In this document: positions 31,106 to 39,578 of the stretch, piece by piece
How the letters are laid out: each line of letters opens with the position of its first letter
Position numbering within the stretch: the stretch's first letter is position 1
The notes under the pieces: generated by a model
What the model saw: the letters and a program-made list of their open reading frames with translations, nothing else
Told to the model about the DNA's origin: nothing
The model's database searches: none
NCBI RefSeq assembly: GCF_002778315.1
Contig: NZ_NESA01000005.1
Coordinates: 62,001 to 126,000, forward strand
DNA: 64,000 nucleotides
Direction: 5' to 3'
From: Limnohabitans sp. JirII-31
GTDB taxonomy: Bacteria; Pseudomonadota; Gammaproteobacteria; Burkholderiales; Burkholderiaceae_C
Translations under genes and position numbers: made by a program

Positions 31106-31657
31106 ATGTCCACCGTCTTACTTTTGCCCGGCTGGCACAACAGCGGCGCTGACCATTGGCAAAGCCTGTGGGAGGCGCAGCATGGCGACACCCGTGTGGC
31201 CCAGCATGACTGGTCGTTCCCTCTGCGCGGCGACTGGATGGCGCAACTTGAAGAGGCCGTGTTGGCCCATGACGAGGTGACGTTGGTCGCCCACAGCCTG
31301 GGCTGCATTCTGGTGGCCGCATGGGCTGCGCATTCCCAGCACACCGAGCGTGTGTTGGGCGCTTTGTTGGTGGCGCCGGGTGACGTGGAGCGGCCAGAAA
31401 TGCGGCACGTGCTGCACAGCTGGAGCCCTATCGTGCGTGAGCGGCTGCCGTTTCCAAGCACCTTGGTCACCAGCCGCAATGACCCGTATTGCAGCTTCAT
31501 GCGCGCCAGCCGGTTGGCCATGGACTGGGGCTCGCGCTTGGTCGATGTGGGCAACCGAGGACACATCAACAGCGACTCAAATGTGGGTGACTGGCCTCAA
31601 GGCCGAGCCTTGTTGGACGAATTCAAAATCAAAGAGAAAACACACCATGGTCACTAA
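31106..31657 (+). CDS. RBBP9/YdeN family serine hydrolase
   Basis: A 183-residue alpha/beta hydrolase of the RBBP9/YdeN type. It starts LLLPGWHNSGADHWQSLWE, has the nucleophile elbow VAHSLGC with the catalytic Ser, an Asp in SRNDPYC and the His in DVGNRGHINSDS. Natural substrates of this family are mostly unknown. The ATG at 31106 is preferred to a TTG at 31088. It is located between parA and parB; its last 11 bases overlap the parB start, so it is expressed with the partition genes. A link to partitioning is inference. Confidence 0.9.
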   Translation: MSTVLLLPGWHNSGADHWQSLWEAQHGDTRVAQHDWSFPLRGDWMAQLEEAVLAHDEVTLVAHSLGCILVAAWAAHSQHTERVLGALLVAPGDVERPEMRHVLHSWSPIVRERLPFPSTLVTSRNDPYCSFMRASRLAMDWGSRLVDVGNRGHINSDSNVGDWPQGRALLDEFKIKEKTHHGH

Positions 31658-32564
31658 AAAACCCAAAGGCTTAGGCCGCGGACTCGAAGCCTTGTTGGGC
31701 CCCAAAGTGGACGATAGCGCAGCAGCCAAAGCCGCGGCCAACGAGGGCTTACCCCATACCTTGCCTTTGAGTGAGATGGTGCCTGGCATGTACCAGCCAC
31801 GCACGCGCATGGACGAAGGCGCGTTGTACGAGTTGGCCGAAAGCATCAAAGCCCAAGGCATCATGCAGCCGATTCTGGTGCGCCAACTCACCGACGGCCC
31901 CAACGCAGGCAAATACGAAATCATTGCCGGTGAACGCCGCAGCCGCGCGGCCAAACTGGCTGGGCTCGACACCGTGCCTGTGCTGGTGCGCGACGTGCCC
32001 AACGAGGCCGCTGCGGCCATGGCCTTGATTGAAAACATCCAGCGTGAAGACCTCAACCCACTGGAAGAAGCCCAAGGACTGCAACGCTTGATCAAAGAGT
32101 TTGGCCTGACCCACGAAACTGCCGCCCAGGCGGTGGGCCGCTCGCGCAGCGCGGCCAGCAACTTGCTGCGCTTGCTCAATCTGGCCGAGCCCGTGCAAAC
32201 CATGCTGATGGCGGGTGATTTGGACATGGGCCATGCCCGTGCCTTGTTGGCCCTGGACCGCGCAACGCAAATCACGGCGGCCAACCAAATCACCGCCAAG
32301 CACATGTCGGTGCGCGAGGCCGAGAGCCTGGTCAAAAAGCTCAGTGCCGAATTCAATCTGGTGCCGCAAAAGCCCAAAAAAGAAAAATCACGCGATTTGA
32401 AGCGCGTGGAAGAAGAGTTGTCCGACTTGCTCACAGCGGAGGTCGATGTGCGCATCAAAAAGCGCGTCAAACGCCAAGGCCGCATCGAGGAAATGGGCGA
32501 ACTGGCGATTCAATTTGGCTCGTTGGACGAACTCAATGGCTTGATCGACAAGCTCAGGGCTTGA
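31647..32564 (+). CDS. parB: Chromosome partitioning protein ParB
   Basis: ParB is the CTP-dependent clamp that loads at parS and spreads on DNA. The 305-residue protein starts KKPKGLGRGLEALLG, the ParA-stimulating N-terminal motif. It contains the CTP-binding ParB/Srx motif GERRSRAAKLAG and ENIQREDLNPLEEAQG, then the helix-turn-helix (ETAAQAVGRSRSAASNLLRLL) and a dimerising C-terminal domain. The start at 31647 is chosen because longer frames overlap the hydrolase gene. Three parS-like sites lie 2-3.3 kb upstream. Confidence 0.96.
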   Translation: MVTKKPKGLGRGLEALLGPKVDDSAAAKAAANEGLPHTLPLSEMVPGMYQPRTRMDEGALYELAESIKAQGIMQPILVRQLTDGPNAGKYEIIAGERRSRAAKLAGLDTVPVLVRDVPNEAAAAMALIENIQREDLNPLEEAQGLQRLIKEFGLTHETAAQAVGRSRSAASNLLRLLNLAEPVQTMLMAGDLDMGHARALLALDRATQITAANQITAKHMSVREAESLVKKLSAEFNLVPQKPKKEKSRDLKRVEEELSDLLTAEVDVRIKKRVKRQGRIEEMGELAIQFGSLDELNGLIDKLRA

Positions 32565-32596
32565 GCCTGTTCGACCGATACCCACACTGATGCACG

Positions 32597-34354
32597 ATGG
32601 CTGTAAACCCCGTCGTTGACCCTTCGCTGGACGATGCCGATCGTGTGCTGGAAGACATGTCTGCCGCCCGGCGGCGGCTGTTTTCCAAATACTGTTTGCA
32701 GCTGACCCTGGCCTCGGCGCTGCTCTTTTACTTTCTCGATCATCCCGGTTACGACCATCGCATTTATTTGTTCAGCGCGGCCCTTTGTCTGGTTCTGATG
32801 GTGTTGCTGCGGCGAGGTTTTTCGACCTTGTACTCGGCCAATGCCGTGTTGCTGACGGGTCTGGTGACCCTGACCTGGGCTGCGGCGCAAACCGGGGGCG
32901 TGAACTCCTCGAAAAACTTGTGGTTCAGCCTGCTGCCCATGGTGGCTTTGCTCACGGTCGGCCGAACGGCTGCGGTGTGGTGGCTCGGACTGATCTCGCT
33001 GGTTCAGTGTGGGCTCATGTGGGCGGGCATGCGGGGCCTGATCGATACCCGTGTCGACTGGCACCACATGATTGCCTGGGGCGTTTTCAACCAAGTGTGC
33101 GTGGTAGGTGCTTGGGTTTTTGGGGTGCATCTGTATGAGCGCATGTACCGCCAGCAAGTGCAGGCCAACGAACAACATAACCAGGCGCTAGAAGCAACCC
33201 ACGACGACTTGCAACGCGCCCAGGCCCACAAAGATGAATTCATTGCCTCGGTTGGCCACGAGTTGCGCACGCCCATGAATGCAATTTTGGGCTTCAACGG
33301 CATCTTGCATGGGCAACTCGCTGACCGACCCGACGATGTGGCGGTGGTGGACCACATCCGTGTCTCCACCGAGCGCTTGCTACAGGTGGTCAACGACATC
33401 CTGGACTTTTCGCAATTGCAAGCCGGACGCCTGGTGTTGCATGCGCAAGAGTTTGATTTGACCGATGCCGTCACCTCGGTCTTGAAACCTTACCGAGAAA
33501 TCGCCCAGCGCAAGGGCTTGGCCATGAACGTCGAGATGCCATTCGACGACCATGCGTGGGTCTATGCTGACAAAGGCCGGTTCCAACAAATCTTGCAAAA
33601 CCTGGTTGACAACGCCATCAAATTCACCGACCAAGGTCTCGTCTCGGTGTCTGTTGTGTTGCAAGACGCACATGTCCGGGTGGCCGTGCAAGACACGGGC
33701 ATTGGCATCGCCGAGGACCGACAACAAGTCATTTTTGACCGCTTTGAACACGCCAATATTCAAACCAACCGCCAGTACGGTGGAACCGGTTTGGGCATGT
33801 CCATTTGCGAGCGTCTGGTGACCTTGCAAGGTGGCACCTTGGGCGTGCGCAGCCATGTGGGCGAGGGCGCTTATTTTTGGTTCACCCTGCCCATGCCCAT
33901 GGTGGCCACGCCCACCTTGGCATCACAAGACTGGGCCAGCTTGACGCAAGAGCCCTTGAACTTTTTATTGGTCGACGACAACGCCGTGAACTTGCTGGTG
34001 GCGGGCCTGATGTTGAAAAAGCATTTCCCCAACGCCTCGGTGCAACAAACCGACACCGGCGAACATGCCTTGAATCTGCTGCGAGAGCAACGCTTTGATC
34101 TGGTCTTGATGGACATGATGATGCCGGACATGGATGGCCTGGAGGCCACCCGCACCTTGCGCCAAACCTTTCCCGCGCCTATCTGCGATGTGCCGGTGCT
34201 GGCGTTGACCGCGAGTGTGAACCCGGTGGACCGCGAGCGCTGCTTGGACAGTGGCATGGACGATGTGCTCTACAAGCCGCTCGACCCGGTGGAGACGGTG
34301 CAACATATTTGCAAATTCTTGTCGCGTCACCGACTCGCAGGGGTGACCGCATGA
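32597..34354 (+). CDS. Hybrid histidine kinase with receiver domain (first of a tandem pair)
   Basis: A 585-residue protein with about six N-terminal membrane helices (residues 30-190) and no large extracytoplasmic domain. A short coiled coil (QVQANEQHNQALEATHDDLQRAQAHKDEF) follows, then a HisKA domain with His221 (VGHELRTPMNAIL), HATPase (NLVDNAIKFT, DTGIGIAE, YGGTGLGMSI), and a C-terminal receiver with Asp506 in LMDMMMPDMDG. It has no output domain, so the phosphate must pass to another protein, or the receiver may act in cis. Begins 32 bases after parB, so it may be read through from parAB. Confidence 0.9.
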   Translation: MAVNPVVDPSLDDADRVLEDMSAARRRLFSKYCLQLTLASALLFYFLDHPGYDHRIYLFSAALCLVLMVLLRRGFSTLYSANAVLLTGLVTLTWAAAQTGGVNSSKNLWFSLLPMVALLTVGRTAAVWWLGLISLVQCGLMWAGMRGLIDTRVDWHHMIAWGVFNQVCVVGAWVFGVHLYERMYRQQVQANEQHNQALEATHDDLQRAQAHKDEFIASVGHELRTPMNAILGFNGILHGQLADRPDDVAVVDHIRVSTERLLQVVNDILDFSQLQAGRLVLHAQEFDLTDAVTSVLKPYREIAQRKGLAMNVEMPFDDHAWVYADKGRFQQILQNLVDNAIKFTDQGLVSVSVVLQDAHVRVAVQDTGIGIAEDRQQVIFDRFEHANIQTNRQYGGTGLGMSICERLVTLQGGTLGVRSHVGEGAYFWFTLPMPMVATPTLASQDWASLTQEPLNFLLVDDNAVNLLVAGLMLKKHFPNASVQQTDTGEHALNLLREQRFDLVLMDMMMPDMDGLEATRTLRQTFPAPICDVPVLALTASVNPVDRERCLDSGMDDVLYKPLDPVETVQHICKFLSRHRLAGVTA

Positions 34355-36105
34355 TGGCCTGGCGTCGCCTCATGGACCGGCTGGCTGCGTGTGTGCCGGC
34401 ACGTTTGCGTGAAAACAAGATGCAGTCTTTCGTCTTGTCTTCTTTGCTGGTGATCGTTGGCTGGTTGCTGTGTGCCGCGCTTGGCGCGTCCGCGCAAACC
34501 CTGGGCGCCAGCGCCATTGTGTTGGCCCAAGTGTTGGGCCTGCTGGCCTTGTACAAGGGCGTGTCTTTGCGCACCTGCATTCAGCATGTGTTGTGGGTGG
34601 GTTTGGTTGCGCTGTGCTACATCGCTTGGTCGACCGGCGGTTTGTTCTCTCCCTTTTTGGCATGGCTGACCATGGTGCCGGTCATTTCCTTTCACCTGGT
34701 GGGTCGTCGCCAGGGCTTGTGGTGGACCGGCGGTGTGTATGCCTTGGTGCTGTGCATGGCCTATGCCAACGCACAAGGTCTGTTAGAGCCTGCCTTTGTG
34801 CTCTCAGAGGGTTTGGCGTGGACATCGCTCATCATCAACTTGGTCGTTCCCGTTGCGTTGATGTTGGTTCCCATGCTCTACGACAAGCTCTACAAGCGCG
34901 GCTTGCAAACCAGCAAAGAACGCACCCTGGCGCTTGAACAAAAACGACAGGAACTGCTGCGCGCCTCAGAAATACGCGAGCACTTCATCAGCACCGTCAG
35001 CCACGAATTGCGCACTCCCATGAATGCCATTTTGGGATTCAACGCCATGCTGTTGTCGCGTGTGCAAGATCGGCCTGAGGCGCTCAAAATTTTGAACCAC
35101 ACACGCCAGTCCGCCGACCATTTGCTGACGGTCATCAACGATGTGCTGGACTACTCGCAGTTACAAGCGGGTCAACTCAGCGTTCACACCGAAACTTTTG
35201 CACTCAGGGACACGGTGAACAACGCCTTCGGCCTGTTCCATCTGCGTGTGCAAAGCATGCGCATTGACTATTACTGCATCATCGATCCTGATGTGCCGGT
35301 TTGGGTCAAGACAGACCGCCATCGCTTGATGCAAGTGCTGGTGAACTTGCTGGGCAATGCCATCAAGTTCACCCACCAAGGCCATGTGATTTTGCGTGTG
35401 CGTGCGCATGACAACGGCGTGCGATTTTTGGTGGAAGACTCTGGCATTGGCATTTCTCACGAGCAGCGTGGGCGCATTTTTCAACGCTTTTCCCAGGCCG
35501 ATTCGGGCATCCAAAACCGCTATGGTGGCAATGGACTCGGCTTGTCCATCTCGCAACGTTTGGTGGCCTTGCTGGGCGGAGAAATTGGCTTTGAAAGCGA
35601 GCCCGGTCGAGGCGCTGTGTTTTGGTTTGACTTGCCATTGCGTGAGGTGGCCGAGCCGACCACAGGCCAAACCCACCATGGGGCCGTGCATAAAACCGTC
35701 GATGCGTCGCTGCGTTTTTTGGTGGTGGACGATCACCCCATCAACCGTTTGTTGATTCGTCAAATCCTGCACAACACCTGGAAAAACTGTGTGTTGGTGG
35801 AAGCCGAAAACGGCCTCAAGGCCTTGCATGCGCTCAAGAGCCAACCGTTCGATGTGGTGTTGATGGACATGGTCATGCCCGAGATGGATGGCATTGAAGC
35901 CACCCAAAGCCTGCGCAAGGCTTTGCCCGCCCCTGCATGCAACACCCCGGTGTTGGGGTTGACGGCCAACGTCAATCCGCAAGATCTGGCCCGCTTTGAG
36001 GCTGCTGGCGTGAATGCCGTGCTGCTCAAACCCTTCGACCAAGACAAGCTGTGTCATCAAGTGGAGGCGTTGGTGTCGGCCACCGCCCACACACGCGCTA
36101 CCTGA
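34351..36105 (+). CDS. Hybrid histidine kinase with receiver domain (second of a tandem pair)
   Basis: A 584-residue paralogue of the preceding gene, with the same plan: about six membrane helices (residues 30-190), a linker, HisKA with His218 (VSHELRTPMNAIL), HATPase (NLLGNAIKFT, DSGIGISH, YGGNGLGLSI) and a receiver with Asp506 in LMDMVMPEMDG. The ATG overlaps the stop of the first kinase (ATGA), so they are translationally coupled. The two kinases differ in sequence over most of their length, an old duplication. No Hpt protein or DNA-binding regulator sits next to them. Confidence 0.9.
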   Translation: MMAWRRLMDRLAACVPARLRENKMQSFVLSSLLVIVGWLLCAALGASAQTLGASAIVLAQVLGLLALYKGVSLRTCIQHVLWVGLVALCYIAWSTGGLFSPFLAWLTMVPVISFHLVGRRQGLWWTGGVYALVLCMAYANAQGLLEPAFVLSEGLAWTSLIINLVVPVALMLVPMLYDKLYKRGLQTSKERTLALEQKRQELLRASEIREHFISTVSHELRTPMNAILGFNAMLLSRVQDRPEALKILNHTRQSADHLLTVINDVLDYSQLQAGQLSVHTETFALRDTVNNAFGLFHLRVQSMRIDYYCIIDPDVPVWVKTDRHRLMQVLVNLLGNAIKFTHQGHVILRVRAHDNGVRFLVEDSGIGISHEQRGRIFQRFSQADSGIQNRYGGNGLGLSISQRLVALLGGEIGFESEPGRGAVFWFDLPLREVAEPTTGQTHHGAVHKTVDASLRFLVVDDHPINRLLIRQILHNTWKNCVLVEAENGLKALHALKSQPFDVVLMDMVMPEMDGIEATQSLRKALPAPACNTPVLGLTANVNPQDLARFEAAGVNAVLLKPFDQDKLCHQVEALVSATAHTRAT

Positions 36106-36117
36106 TTGCGCAAGGTC

Positions 36118-37545
36118 TTAGAGGCTAAAAATCTTGCCCGGGTTCATGATGTTGTGTGGGTCCAGCGCACGTTTGATGGTGCGCATCATGTCCACCGCCC
36201 CGTGGCCCGTTTCGGTCAACAAGAAATCCATTTTGTGCAAGCCAATGCCGTGCTCCCCGGTGCAGGTGCCTTCCAGTGCCAAGGCGCGTTGCACCAGTTG
36301 GTGGTTCAGCTTTTCAGCGGTTTCACGCTCGGCGGGAATGTTGGGGTCGATCAAATAGCCAAAGTGGAAGTTGCCATCGCCCACATGGCCCACCAAGAAA
36401 TACGGAATGCCTGAGGCATCGGCTTCGGCCACCGAGTCAAGCAAGCAGTCGGCCAGTCGGCTGATGGGCACACAGGTGTCGGTGCTGATGGCGCGGCATC
36501 CGGCGCGGCTTTGAATGGCGGCGAAATACGCGTTGTGCCGCGCCGTCCACAAGCGCGTGCGCTCCTCGGGCGTGGTGGCCCACTCAAACGATTGCCCGCC
36601 GTGTTCAGAGGCAATCTCTTGCACGGTTTCGGCCTGCTCTTTCACACCGTTGGGCGAGCCATGAAACTCCATCAACAGCATGGGCGACTCGTTCAGGCCC
36701 AGCTTGGCATACGCATTGACCATGCGCACAGTGTTGGCGTCGATCAACTCCACACGCGCAATCGGCACGCCCATTTGAATGATGGTGATCGTGGCCTGCA
36801 CAGCGGCTTCAATGCTGGGGAAAGAGCACACCGCCGCAGACACGGCTTCGGGCAAGGGGTACAGGCGCAGGGTGATTTCCGTCATCACCCCCAGCGTGCC
36901 TTCGCTGCCCACCATCAAGCGGGTCAGGTCGTAGCCAGCGCTCGACTTTTTGGCACGGGTGCCGGTGCGAATCACCTCGCCACTGGCGGTTACCACTTCG
37001 AGGGCCAACACGTTCTCGCGCATGGTGCCGTAGCGCACGGCGTTGGTGCCGCTGGCGCGGGTGGCGCTCATGCCGCCGATGGTGGCGTCGGCCCCGGGGT
37101 CGATCGGAAAGAACAAGCCCGTGCTTTTGATTTCTTCATTGAGTTGTTTGCGTGTCACGCCGGGTTGCACCGTCACGGTCAAGTCTTCGGCGTTGATGCT
37201 CAGCACGCGGTTCATGCGCCCCACGTCCAGGCTGATGCCGCCTTGCACGGCCAACAAGTGACCTTCGAGCGACGAGCCCACGCCAAACGGAATCACGGGC
37301 ACTTTGTATTGCGCGGCCAAGCCCACTGCGTCGGCCACGTCTTGGGTGCTTTCGGCAAACACCACCGCAGCGGGTGGTGGCACCGTGGTGAACGCCGACT
37401 CGTCACGGCCATGCTGTTCGCGCACGATCTGCGCGGTGGAACAGTTGGCACCAAAGCGTTGGACCAGAGCGTCGAGCAGGGCTTGCGGCACTTCGCGCTG
37501 GGACACCGTGGGGGCAAGATGGGCGTGGGATGTGGGGGCGTTCAT
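36118..37545 (-). CDS. FAD-binding D-lactate/glycolate dehydrogenase family protein
   Basis: A 475-residue flavoprotein of the GlcD/D-lactate dehydrogenase (cytochrome) group, which oxidises 2-hydroxy acids and passes electrons to the respiratory chain. The FAD-binding PCMH domain (about 50-240) shows VIPFGVGSSLEGH, the ADATIGGMSATRASGTNAVRYGTM segment and GSEGTLGVMTE. The C-terminal FAD-linked oxidase part holds GHVGDGNFHFGYLID and EHGIGLHKM, with metal-site histidines. Substrate could be D-lactate, glycolate or D-2-hydroxyglutarate. There is no glcE/glcF neighbour, and it faces the kinase pair tail to tail. Confidence 0.88.
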   Translation of the reverse strand: MNAPTSHAHLAPTVSQREVPQALLDALVQRFGANCSTAQIVREQHGRDESAFTTVPPPAAVVFAESTQDVADAVGLAAQYKVPVIPFGVGSSLEGHLLAVQGGISLDVGRMNRVLSINAEDLTVTVQPGVTRKQLNEEIKSTGLFFPIDPGADATIGGMSATRASGTNAVRYGTMRENVLALEVVTASGEVIRTGTRAKKSSAGYDLTRLMVGSEGTLGVMTEITLRLYPLPEAVSAAVCSFPSIEAAVQATITIIQMGVPIARVELIDANTVRMVNAYAKLGLNESPMLLMEFHGSPNGVKEQAETVQEIASEHGGQSFEWATTPEERTRLWTARHNAYFAAIQSRAGCRAISTDTCVPISRLADCLLDSVAEADASGIPYFLVGHVGDGNFHFGYLIDPNIPAERETAEKLNHQLVQRALALEGTCTGEHGIGLHKMDFLLTETGHGAVDMMRTIKRALDPHNIMNPGKIFSL

Positions 37546-37652
37546 GGGGCAGTCTCCGTGTTTGCCAAAGATTCTACGGACAAGCTTTGTGGCTTGGGCG
37601 CATCGTGTGCGACAGGCACAATAAGCCTTCGACGAGACAAGGACCCCACACC

Positions 37653-38222
37653 ATGAGCAACCGACTGACGCAAATTGCCACCCGCACCGGAGACGCAGGC
37701 ACCACGGGCCTGGGCAACAACCAACGCGTGTCCAAAAACAGCTTGCGCGTGCATGCCATGGGCGACGTGGACGAACTCAACTCCCACATTGGTGTGCTGT
37801 TGTGCGAAGACATGGGGGTCGATGTGCGCGAGGTGTTGGTGGAAATTCAGCACCAGCTGTTCAACCTGGGTGGCGAGTTGTCCATTCCCGGCTTTGAGTT
37901 GCTCAAAGACGAAGCGGTGTTGGCTTTGGACGACGCGCTGGAGAAATACAACGCGCAGCTGCCACGTCTGCAAGAGTTCATCTTGCCGGCGGGCAACCGC
38001 GCCGCATCGCTGGCCCATGTGTGTCGCACCGTGGCGCGCCGCGCCGAACGTGCGGTGGTGGCCTTGGGCAACGAAGAGGCCATTCAAGAGGCCCCGCGCC
38101 AATACCTCAACCGACTCAGCGACTTGATGTTTGTCTTGGCCCGTGTGCTCAACCGCCTCAACGGCGGCGACGATGTCTACTGGAAGAGCGAGCGCATGCA
38201 GCGCGCCAACAGTCAGGACTAA
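37653..38222 (+). CDS. Cob(I)yrinic acid a,c-diamide adenosyltransferase, PduO type
   Basis: A 189-residue ATP:cob(I)alamin adenosyltransferase that makes adenosylcobalamin. The N-terminal TRTGDAGTTGLGNNQRVSK is the ATP-binding TGDxGTT motif. VDELNSHIG, and the C-terminal RTVARRAERAVV and YLNRLSDLMFVLARVLN with the key Arg, Asn and Phe of the active site, are all present. No vitamin B12 synthesis or B12-dependent mutase genes are visible close by. The start at 37653 fits the family length; the frame to 37530 would overlap the divergent dehydrogenase gene. Confidence 0.94.
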   Translation: MSNRLTQIATRTGDAGTTGLGNNQRVSKNSLRVHAMGDVDELNSHIGVLLCEDMGVDVREVLVEIQHQLFNLGGELSIPGFELLKDEAVLALDDALEKYNAQLPRLQEFILPAGNRAASLAHVCRTVARRAERAVVALGNEEAIQEAPRQYLNRLSDLMFVLARVLNRLNGGDDVYWKSERMQRANSQD

Positions 38223-38238
38223 CTACAGATCTTTCACG

Positions 38239-38661
38239 TTAACGCGGCGACAAAACGGCCATCGTGATGCGCGACACGCAGGTCAGCTCACCTGCATCGT
38301 TGTGCATTTCAATCTGCCACACCTGTGTGCTGCGTCCGATGTGAACCGCCCGCGTGATGCCGGTGACCCAGCCGCTGCTGGCCGCCTTGATGTGGTTGGC
38401 GTTGATGTCCAGGCCCACGGCCCGAAAACCCTCGGGGCAGCTGTAATGCGCCCCGCATGAGCCCAGGGTTTCAGCCAGCACCACACTGACCCCACCGTGC
38501 AAGATGCCATGCGGTTGCCGCGTGCGGTGATCCACCGGCACGCGCGCGCGGATGAAGTCGTCGCCCACCTCCAAAAACTCCATGCCCAAATGTGCGGGCG
38601 CTGTGTCGTGGTGGCTTTCACTGAGCAGCGCCACAGAAATGGGTTTTTGCCAAATACGCAT
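38239..38661 (-). CDS. PaaI-type hotdog thioesterase
   Basis: A 140-residue hotdog-fold acyl-CoA thioesterase. The motif QPHGILHGGVSVVLAETLGS is the PaaI/YbgC HGG site with an acidic residue on the following helix (Glu in LAET). PaaI-like enzymes hydrolyse hydroxyphenylacetyl-CoA or other aryl-CoAs to free CoA; the exact substrate is not evident. It lies 12 bases downstream of the cyclase-family gene on the same strand, so the two are probably cotranscribed. Confidence 0.88.
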   Translation of the reverse strand: MRIWQKPISVALLSESHHDTAPAHLGMEFLEVGDDFIRARVPVDHRTRQPHGILHGGVSVVLAETLGSCGAHYSCPEGFRAVGLDINANHIKAASSGWVTGITRAVHIGRSTQVWQIEMHNDAGELTCVSRITMAVLSPR

Positions 38662-38673
38662 GGTCTTCGTCTT

Positions 38674-39489
38674 TCAGGTGTTGGACGACGATGCCATCAA
38701 CGCGTCGTCAAAAATAGCCACCGCACGTGTCCACCCGGCGGATGCGCCACGAATCTTGTGTGGAAAGCAGCTGATGTAAAAACCTGTGTGCGGCAAGGCT
38801 TCGAGGTTGTGCATTTTTTCGATGTGGCAGTAGCCAATGTCACGCCCGGCTTTGTGGCCCTCCCAAATCAGTGATGCGTCCTGCGTTTCGCCATATTTTT
38901 TTGCTGTGTGCACAAAGGGCGCGTCCCAACTCCAAGCGTCGGTGCCGGTCAATCGAATGCCGCGCTCCAGCAAATACATGGTGGCCTCATAGCCCATGCC
39001 GCAACCGCTCGACACAAAGTCGTTGTGCCCATAGCGCGACCCGGCGCGGGTATTGACCACCACAATCTCCAGCGGGCTCAAGGTGTGGCCAATGCGCAGC
39101 AACTCGGCCTCCACGTCAGCGGCGGTCACCACATAGCCGTCGGGCAGGTGGCGAAAGTCCAGCTTCACGCCGGGTTGAAAGCACCACTCCAGCGGCACAT
39201 CGTGAATCGCGATGGCCGGCTTTTTGGTGCCCAAGGCGTTGTCCATGGTGGAGTGAAAGTGGTAGGGCGCATCCAAGTGGGTGCCGTTGTGGGTGGACAG
39301 TTGCACAAACTCTACGGCCCAGCCTTCGCCATCGGGCAAGTCCTCTTTTTTCAGCCCTGGAAAAAACGGCTCGATCTGCGCATAAGTGTTTTCGTGCGTG
39401 AAGTACTCGATCTTGGGCGCGAACGCGGGCGGGTCACTGACCACATCGTTCTCTAAAAAAATAGACAAGTCCACAAAGCGTCGTGCCAT
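38674..39489 (-). CDS. Cyclase family protein (kynurenine formamidase-like metal hydrolase)
   Basis: A 271-residue member of the cyclase/kynurenine formamidase (KynB-like) superfamily, Mn- or Zn-dependent hydrolases. The metal-site signature HNGTHLDAPYHF is present near residue 90, and the N-terminal ARRFVDLS start is typical. Members act on N-formylkynurenine, isatin or other cyclic amides. It is too long for classic KynB (about 210 residues), so I do not assign a substrate. Isatin hydrolases of this fold are a reasonable comparison. Confidence 0.85.
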   Translation of the reverse strand: MARRFVDLSIFLENDVVSDPPAFAPKIEYFTHENTYAQIEPFFPGLKKEDLPDGEGWAVEFVQLSTHNGTHLDAPYHFHSTMDNALGTKKPAIAIHDVPLEWCFQPGVKLDFRHLPDGYVVTAADVEAELLRIGHTLSPLEIVVVNTRAGSRYGHNDFVSSGCGMGYEATMYLLERGIRLTGTDAWSWDAPFVHTAKKYGETQDASLIWEGHKAGRDIGYCHIEKMHNLEALPHTGFYISCFPHKIRGASAGWTRAVAIFDDALMASSSNT

Positions 39490-39578
39490 CGGTATCTCCT
39501 GAAATAGTCTTGTAGGCGGAGCTTAACTTGGTGTTCTCTCGGGGGCCATGCAGGGCTGTCGCCTGTTAATCTTGCTGC

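Noticed and set aside
36511-37656. 381-codon open frame opposite the FAD dehydrogenase gene
   Set aside because: Antisense shadow; the opposite strand carries a complete flavoprotein with all family motifs.
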